From: Caryophanales bacterium UBA6877
GTDB taxonomy: Bacteria > Bacillota_I > Bacilli_A > RFN20 > CAG-826
Reading direction: 5' to 3'
Assembly: GCA_002451465.1 (NCBI GenBank)
Contig: DKCJ01000002.1
Location: 43,994 to 53,951 of the forward strand
Length of the DNA stretch: 9,958 bases
Numbering within the stretch: position 1 is the first letter of the stretch; every line of letters starts with the position of its first letter. The notes under the pieces are model-generated. The model was given only the letters and a program-made list of their open reading frames with translations. It searched no databases and was not told the DNA's origin. The position numbers and the translations under genes were made by a program. This document shows, one piece after another, positions 5,832 through 9,958 of this stretch.

Positions 5832-6332
5832 TCAATGTCCCCTTTTTAAAAATTTAATTAAAAAGAGCACTAAAAACGTTAATAAGGTGACAATTACAAG
5901 TGCTATAAAAGAAAGTAATAATAATGGCCCTATAAATTTATATGTAGCAATCAAAATAGCCCTATATGGAATTAATAAAAGAGTTCCAATTCCAAATGAC
6001 ATTAAAAGACAGAAAACTATGACAAAAATATATAAGCATAACCACATTCCTTTATAAGGATTTTCTTCTTCGAAAATAGCTTCTTCTCTTATAATATATA
6101 ATTCAATGGTTGCCACCATAAAATAAATAAGTATTAAACCTAGAACTACCCAAGAACTTATTTCAATTTTAACTAGCGTAAAACCCATCGCTTTTACTAA
6201 TAAAGCAAAAAAATTATCCTTACCTAATAAAGGATTATCATTGTCTAAACCAAAAGAAACTAAAAGAGTAAATAAAACGAAAAATATACTTAACGAAAAA
6301 TATATAATTTCGTTTCGTGTAATTTTTTTCAT
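5832..6332 (-). CDS. Four-helix membrane protein, third gene of the TasA-like/SipW cassette
   Basis: I do not recognise this 166-residue protein. Hydrophobic segments lie at about residues 9-28, 59-81, 97-122 and 134-160, with an acidic patch (EEAIFEEENPY, 83-93) between the second and third, and a basic C-terminus (KFLKRGH). There is no cleavable signal peptide or catalytic motif. AAAGGGG stands 3 bases before the ATG, a strong but closely spaced ribosome site. It follows the signal peptidase gene by 42 bases and is probably cotranscribed, so an accessory role in secretion or surface anchoring of the TasA-like protein is a fair guess, no more. Confidence 0.8.
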   Translation of the reverse strand: MKKITRNEIIYFSLSIFFVLFTLLVSFGLDNDNPLLGKDNFFALLVKAMGFTLVKIEISSWVVLGLILIYFMVATIELYIIREEAIFEEENPYKGMWLCLYIFVIVFCLLMSFGIGTLLLIPYRAILIATYKFIGPLLLLSFIALVIVTLLTFLVLFLIKFLKRGH

Positions 6333-6360
6333 AATCCCCTTTCTTTTTTATTGTGATTCT

Positions 6361-6382
6361 ATATATAACTTAACTTATATAT
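6361..6382. repeat. AT-only inverted repeat at the end of the signal peptidase gene
   Basis: ATATATAA (6361-6368) and TTATATAT (6375-6382) are perfect complements around a 6-base loop, and the signal peptidase stop codon (6377-6375) lies within one arm. It has no G/C pairs and no T-tract on the minus strand, so it is a poor terminator; it may be an mRNA processing or stability element, or chance. Confidence 0.35.
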
Positions 6383-7094
6383 TGTTTTTAATTCTTTTAT
6401 TTTTTTCTTTATTTAAAAAATATTCAGTGGAAACATAAATAATGTAACTTCCAATAAATATTGAAATTGTTAGAATACCATATTCCGATTGTAGATATAA
6501 AATAAATACTCCTATATAAGGGATTTTAAATCCATTATAACGCCCATTAATCATATCAAAAGTAACGATAATATCATCATCCTTATCATTGGCGTCACCT
6601 CGCATTAATAAATAATTATTCTTGATCTCTCTTACTCTATGGATAACATTAATACCTCTTTTATTGTCTTTATATGAAATAATGTCATATTGTTTAATTT
6701 CTTCAAAGCTATTTATATGTTCTAAAGCAATTAAATCAAATGTATTAATTTGATTGTCATATTTATATAAATATAAATTGTCTTCATTTTTCCACGACAT
6801 CGACCCAGATGCGACAACTGTAAGTTGAATTGGGGTTTTAAAATTCGTGGAATATCTATTTAAAAGCGAAAGAACGAAAATTAATGCTAAAAAAGACAAA
6901 AATACTGTTGATAAAACTTTAGAAACATAATTTTCGTTCTTATTGGTATTATTTTTTTCTTTTTCACTTTTTAATTCATCATCTATCAACCCACTTCTAA
7001 TTAATTTTATCTCCTTAATTGAAGAATATATAAAATAGATAGCAAACGCAAAAAATAAAGCGATTAAAATACTAAAAATAATCCAAAAAATCAT
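6375..7094 (-). CDS. sipW: SipW/ER-type signal peptidase I
   Basis: Membrane protease that removes signal peptides. The nucleophile motif ASGSM gives Ser98 and VIHRV gives His152, placing it in the Ser/His SipW (archaeal/ER) branch rather than the Ser/Lys LepB branch. RGDANDKDDD at 165-174 supplies the conserved GD and acidic residues. Membrane segments lie at about 2-23, 58-78 and 193-222; the first, followed by a charged linker (35-55), is an N-terminal extension beyond the usual start just before the 58-78 helix. The ATG is 2 bases after the TAA of the TasA-like gene and AAAGGA overlaps that stop, so translation is coupled. The neighbour's TasA-type signal peptide makes it the likely substrate. 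Length is 239 residues. The symbol denotes the type; orthology to Bacillus sipW is inferred. Confidence 0.88.
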   Translation of the reverse strand: MIFWIIFSILIALFFAFAIYFIYSSIKEIKLIRSGLIDDELKSEKEKNNTNKNENYVSKVLSTVFLSFLALIFVLSLLNRYSTNFKTPIQLTVVASGSMSWKNEDNLYLYKYDNQINTFDLIALEHINSFEEIKQYDIISYKDNKRGINVIHRVREIKNNYLLMRGDANDKDDDIIVTFDMINGRYNGFKIPYIGVFILYLQSEYGILTISIFIGSYIIYVSTEYFLNKEKNKRIKNNI

Positions 7095-7096
7095 TT

Positions 7097-7750
7097 TTAT
7101 CCTTTGGCAAATGGTATAACTTTAAGTTCTATCTTAGTGTTATTAGCGCTTTCTTTTAAATTATTTAAAGTACTTTCCATTGTAGAATCGTCAACCAATT
7201 TTCCTTGTTCGTCTATATCGTAATATTCACTTGGGTTCATATTTGAAAATGCATCGCCCCAAGAAAAACTTACAGTTGTAGAAAAAATTGTTGTTTCTTC
7301 AGCAGGACAATCCCATGATTCACTGCCAACGATAACTATTTCATCAAATTTTAAATATTTTAAAGTAAAAAGATCATCTGTTTTACTTGCATCTTTTTTA
7401 CTAGCAGTAGCTGTGATTGAAACTGCATTATATAATTGAGTATCTCCTAAAATTTTTACATCAAGGTCTAAACTAAGTTTTTCAGAATCTGAACCAGTTT
7501 TAAATTGAACTCTTCCACTAGTATCTGTTTTCTTTGGTTCTAACTTAAGAGTCTTGTCACCAGTTAAAGTAGCCGTTACAGTATATGATTGTTTATCTAC
7601 AAAACCAACCGAAATATCAGGACTATCTGTTCCCCATGTGTTTTCCCCAATTAAAAACGCAGCAAATGTTGTCGTTATGACACCTAAGGCACATAACGAA
7701 AGCAAAGTTGCTAAAAAGAATCTTCTTTTTCTATTAGCTTTTCTTTCCAT
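7097..7750 (-). CDS. Secreted TasA-like protein with SipW-type signal peptide
   Basis: A 217-residue secreted protein. The N-terminus is basic (ERKANRKRR), then hydrophobic (11-31), ending TTTFAAF, close to the TWAAF at the TasA cleavage site; cleavage is expected after Ala30 or Ala31. The mature part is acidic, rich in Thr, Ser and Asp with alternating hydrophobic residues (VTATLTG, LSLDLDVKIL, TTVSFSWGD), consistent with a beta-sandwich fibre subunit such as TasA or camelysin. It has no membrane anchor, LPxTG motif or C-terminal helix, so it should be released or assembled on the surface. GGGAGG lies 9 bases before the ATG, a strong ribosome site. It heads the cassette with the SipW-type peptidase. 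Fold and fibre role are inferred from signal type and context. Confidence 0.8.
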   Translation of the reverse strand: MERKANRKRRFFLATLLSLCALGVITTTFAAFLIGENTWGTDSPDISVGFVDKQSYTVTATLTGDKTLKLEPKKTDTSGRVQFKTGSDSEKLSLDLDVKILGDTQLYNAVSITATASKKDASKTDDLFTLKYLKFDEIVIVGSESWDCPAEETTIFSTTVSFSWGDAFSNMNPSEYYDIDEQGKLVDDSTMESTLNNLKESANNTKIELKVIPFAKG

Positions 7751-7780
7751 ATTATTTTTCCTCCCACCTAATAGTTGTCA

Positions 7781-7809
7781 CTAATATAAAAAAAAAAAAC
7801 AAAAGTCAA
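7781..7809 (-). promoter_or_regulatory. Proximal promoter of the TasA-like cassette with a 12-T spacer tract
   Basis: On the minus strand TTGACT (7809-7804, 5/6 to consensus) is followed by TTTG, then twelve T (7799-7788), then ATATTAG. The best -10, TATATT (7788-7783), is only 15 bases from the -35; TATTAG (7786-7781) is at 17 but is a poorer match. A change in T number would shift the spacing, so the promoter may be switchable by strand slippage. Confidence 0.6.
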
Positions 7810-7841
7810 CCGAAACTTTATATTAGGAAATAAAAGTCCTC

Positions 7842-7871
7842 ATTATAATAAAATGAAAATAAGAGCATCAA
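7842..7871 (-). promoter_or_regulatory. Distal promoter of the TasA-like cassette
   Basis: TTGATG (7871-7866), an 18-base spacer and a perfect TATAAT (7847-7842) on the minus strand form a good vegetative promoter. It would start at about 7835 and give a leader of some 85 bases that runs through the proximal promoter to the ATG at 7750. Confidence 0.6.
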
Positions 7872-7923
7872 GTTTTTAGTTAAAGTGAAATTTATAAAAT
7901 AGATGTAAATTTTTTCTAATTTA

Positions 7924-7949
7924 AAAACCCGGTCAATTAACCGGGTTTT
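7924..7949. terminator. Strong intrinsic terminator of prs
   Basis: A perfect 10-bp stem AAAACCCGGT/ACCGGGTTTT with a 6-base loop, followed on the minus strand by a T-run (GGGTTTTTAAATT). It lies 22 bases after the prs stop codon and separates prs from the TasA-like cassette downstream. Confidence 0.93.
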
Positions 7950-7971
7950 AAGTATTAATATTTTATTTAAT

Positions 7972-8943
7972 TTAATGGAATCTTGAATACTTATCTTTAA
8001 TTGCCTCGTGAGATTCATGAGACTTAATAACGTCTGACACCATTTCAGCAATTGAAAGAACTGAAATCTTTTTTGAATTAGTAAATTCAGGATGTCTTAC
8101 TGTATCAGTTGTAATAACTTCAGTAATATCATTATTATTTTCAAATTTTGCTTGAGCGTTATTATTAAATAAAGCATGAGCACAACAAATATATACTTCT
8201 TTGGCGCCTTTTTCTTTTAAAATATGAGCACCAGCAATAATTGTTCCACCAGTATCTATAATATCATCAATCATGATGCATATTTTGTCTTCAATGTCAC
8301 CAATAATAGAAGTAATTTCCGCAACATTTGGCTTTGGTCTACGTTTATCAATAACAACTAGGGATGTGTTAGGAATAAAGTTTGCAAGGTCTCTTGCTCT
8401 ATAAATTGCCCCATGATCAGGAGCAACAATAGCAATTTTCCCAGCAACATCGCTTCTTTTTGAAAATTTTTCATTTAAATACTTTGCATAGATTACTGCA
8501 GGAGATAAATTATCATTTGGAATGCTAAAAAATCCTTGAATTTGAGGAGTATGCAATTCTATTGTTACAATTCTACTTACACCAGCATTAACGAATAAGT
8601 CAGCAATCATTCTTGCTGAGATAGGTTCATTCATATGAGCAATTCTATCTTGTCTTGCATATCCAAAATATGGACAAATAAGAGTGATTTCTTTACAATT
8701 TGCTCTTTTAATACCATCAATAAAAATCAACGTTTCCATTATACGATCATTTACTGGTGCACAAGTTGATTGGATTATGTAAATTTTTTTACCACGAACA
8801 TCTGCTTTACTTGTTGCAAGCACTTCACCATCTGCAAAGTGATGAATCTCAGCTTGAGATCTATCAATCCCAAGATAAGCACAAACTTTGTCAGTAAGTT
8901 CAATATTAGAAGATAATGAGAAAACTAAAATATCTTTAATCAT
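7972..8943 (-). CDS. prs: Ribose-phosphate pyrophosphokinase (PRPP synthetase)
   Basis: Makes PRPP from ribose 5-phosphate and ATP for purine, pyrimidine, NAD, histidine and tryptophan synthesis. At 323 residues it is full length. Seen: HFADGE (35-40), IIQSTCAPVND (57-66), the ATP-binding YARQDR (95-100), ELHTPQIQGFF (129-139, catalytic-site His131), APDHG (174-178), DKRRP (199-203, catalytic Lys200) and the PRPP loop DDIIDTGGT (226-234). Two departures stand out: the segment after ARQDR, usually basic, reads IAHMN (101-105), and DLH is ELH. These lie near the ATP and allosteric region, so regulation by ADP or phosphate could differ. The ATG has a strong ribosome site (GGAGGT). Own promoter and terminator show it is monocistronic. 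Confidence 0.97.
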   Translation of the reverse strand: MIKDILVFSLSSNIELTDKVCAYLGIDRSQAEIHHFADGEVLATSKADVRGKKIYIIQSTCAPVNDRIMETLIFIDGIKRANCKEITLICPYFGYARQDRIAHMNEPISARMIADLFVNAGVSRIVTIELHTPQIQGFFSIPNDNLSPAVIYAKYLNEKFSKRSDVAGKIAIVAPDHGAIYRARDLANFIPNTSLVVIDKRRPKPNVAEITSIIGDIEDKICIMIDDIIDTGGTIIAGAHILKEKGAKEVYICCAHALFNNNAQAKFENNNDITEVITTDTVRHPEFTNSKKISVLSIAEMVSDVIKSHESHEAIKDKYSRFH

Positions 8944-8965
8944 ATTTAGACCTCCGCTTCTTGTC

Positions 8966-9001
8966 TTAAATGATTATAACAATTATCATTTAAAATATAA
9001 A
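8966..9001 (-). promoter_or_regulatory. prs promoter with overlapping inverted-repeat operator candidate
   Basis: The minus strand has an extended -10, TGTTATAAT (hexamer 8978-8973), with a weak -35 TTTATA (9001-8996) at 17 bases. A perfect inverted repeat, TTAAATGAT (8966-8974) and ATCATTTAA (8985-8993), with a 10-base spacer covers the -10. Half-site centres are 19 bp apart, about two helical turns, as expected for a dimeric repressor on one DNA face. Confidence 0.6.
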
Positions 9002-9028
9002 TAAAATGATTGGTTTTAAGCAAAAATA

Positions 9029-9056
9029 AAACGCATTTAATATCATAAATGCGTTT
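9029..9056 (-). terminator. Intrinsic terminator of the lipase gene
   Basis: An 11-bp perfect stem AAACGCATTTA/TAAATGCGTTT with a 6-base loop; on the minus strand it is followed by TTTATTTTTG. It lies 9 bases after the lipase stop codon and insulates prs from upstream transcription. Confidence 0.9.
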
Positions 9057-9065
9057 CCATCAAAT

Positions 9066-9956
9066 TTATTCATTAAAGAAATCTAATACATTTTGATAAA
9101 CGATTTTTCGTTCGTTTTCGTTCAATATTTCATGTCTCATCTTTGGATAAATTGTTATTCTTGAATTTAATCCATGTTTTTTATACATTAAGTCTAATTT
9201 TCTTGGACCTTTACCATTTTTCCCAACAGGATCACTATCACCAGCAATTATATAAATTGGCAAATCTTTTGAAATATTATTTAAATTACTAGATTTATTT
9301 AATTTTGAAAGACCTTTAAAAAATTCTAAATAAAATCCATTAGATACTTTATATCCCGAAAATGTATCTTCATCATATGTTCTACAATTATTTTCATTAT
9401 AAGAAATCCAAGCACTCTTAAATTTACCATCTTTTACACTTTTAGCAAATCCACCAACCGCTAAATTATCCAAGAATTTAGCATCTTTATCTCTATTAAA
9501 TTTATGAACAATTATTCTTGCTAAAAAATATCCAAGTTTTCCACTTACGCCTATGTGATTGCTACCGCATAAAACAACTTTATCAGCATTATGATAATTT
9601 TCTATATAACCTTGAGTTACAAAACTACCCATTGAATGAGCGAATATATAAACAGGTAAGTTCCTATGATCCTTTTTATATTTTAAAATAATTTCATCAA
9701 TGGTTTTCATAAATTTATCAAAATAATTATAAGCTGCACGACCTAATGGACCATTTTTACCTACTCCTTGTCCATAGTGATCAATACATAAAGCACTATA
9801 ACCATTATTATTTAAAAAAGTTGCAAAATCATTATATCTACCACTATGTTCACACATACCAGTAACAATTAAAACTAAAGCTTTTGGACTAGCAATTTCC
9901 CAAGCATTACCATATAAAGTGTCACCAAAACTATTTTTAAAATATGTTGTTTTCAT
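9066..9956 (-). CDS. Alpha/beta hydrolase, monoacylglycerol lipase/lysophospholipase type
   Basis: A cytoplasmic serine hydrolase of 296 residues of the Hydrolase_4 (PldB/YtpA/MGL) group, likely releasing fatty acid from mono- or lyso-glycerolipids. The triad is visible: Ser108 in AHSMG (106-110), Asp242 in AGDSDPVG and His275 in MRHEILNE. The early motif EHSGRY (36-41) is typical, and IDHYGQG (58-64) matches the family's D.RG.G loop. Two positions differ from the usual family sequence: the HG before the oxyanion loop is TG (residues 32-33), and the elbow is AHSMGS rather than GHSMGG. The ATG is 2 bases from the window edge, so its ribosome site and any upstream extension cannot be seen; MKTTYFKNSFGD is a normal family start. 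It ends in its own terminator. Confidence 0.9.
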   Translation of the reverse strand: MKTTYFKNSFGDTLYGNAWEIASPKALVLIVTGMCEHSGRYNDFATFLNNNGYSALCIDHYGQGVGKNGPLGRAAYNYFDKFMKTIDEIILKYKKDHRNLPVYIFAHSMGSFVTQGYIENYHNADKVVLCGSNHIGVSGKLGYFLARIIVHKFNRDKDAKFLDNLAVGGFAKSVKDGKFKSAWISYNENNCRTYDEDTFSGYKVSNGFYLEFFKGLSKLNKSSNLNNISKDLPIYIIAGDSDPVGKNGKGPRKLDLMYKKHGLNSRITIYPKMRHEILNENERKIVYQNVLDFFNE

Positions 9957-9958
9957 TA

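Noticed and set aside
6241..6438. Plus-strand open frame of 65 codons
   Set aside because: It lies antisense to the end of the signal peptidase gene and the start of the membrane protein gene, with no ribosome site or recognisable protein.
7554..7784. Plus-strand open frame of 76 codons
   Set aside because: It is antisense to the 5' part of the TasA-like gene and its promoter; a shadow frame.
7888..7912. Inverted repeat AAATTTA...TAAATTT with T-run in the gap after prs
   Set aside because: AT-only, long loop, and already beyond the strong terminator; expected by chance in such AT-rich DNA.
7818..8051. Minus-strand open frame of 77 codons
   Set aside because: It starts inside prs in another frame and runs through the strong prs terminator; no supporting signal.
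1..9958. Recoded UGA (Mycoplasma code), CRISPR array, insertion sequence, tRNA or rRNA
   Set aside because: Tryptophans in the recognised proteins use TGG and genes end in TGA without extension; no spaced direct repeats, transposase or cloverleaf was found.

Overview
The window is strongly AT-rich, low-GC Gram-positive DNA. Family content (Rex, a SipW-type signal peptidase with a TasA-like substrate, a TPP riboswitch, Bacillota-like PRPP synthetase) points to Bacillota, probably a small-genome, Mollicutes-like or gut Bacilli lineage. Tryptophan is read from TGG and several genes end in TGA, so the genetic code is standard and this is not a Mycoplasma. The lineage is inferred from gene content only. 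No stretch of more than 300 bases lacks a gene; the longest gaps are 7751-7971, 5660-5831, 130-294 and 4623-4780.

Left part (1-2987, all minus strand). A probable operon runs from a four-helix membrane protein through the redox repressor Rex (4-base ATGA overlap) and an agmatinase-family ureohydrolase to uracil-DNA glycosylase. Immediately downstream a separate promoter, starting inside the end of ung, drives a TPP riboswitch with a clear transcription-attenuation platform. It controls a membrane protein cut by the window edge, likely a thiamine or precursor transport permease.

Centre (3104-5659). A patatin-like phospholipase (plus strand) converges on, and overlaps by 8 bases, an orphan KdpE/OmpR-type response regulator. 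That regulator has lost both its phosphoacceptor aspartate (now Glu) and one metal-binding acidic residue (now Gln). Divergent from it is a membrane-anchored, circularly permuted NlpC/P60 (YiiX/YycO-like) cysteine hydrolase. The patatin gene and the regulator gene, and perhaps ung, have no Shine-Dalgarno site and carry a -10 box exactly 8 bases before ATG, which suggests leaderless mRNAs.

Right part (5832-7750, minus strand). A three-gene cassette encodes a secreted TasA-like protein, its presumed SipW-type signal peptidase and a four-helix membrane protein. It has two tandem promoters; the proximal one contains a 12-T homopolymer between -35 and -10, a candidate phase-variation switch. This is the most likely place for an undescribed surface or fibre system.

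Right edge. PRPP synthetase (prs) is monocistronic, bounded by strong terminators, with a 9+9 bp inverted repeat over its extended -10 promoter. A monoacylglycerol-lipase-like hydrolase follows, essentially complete at the window edge.
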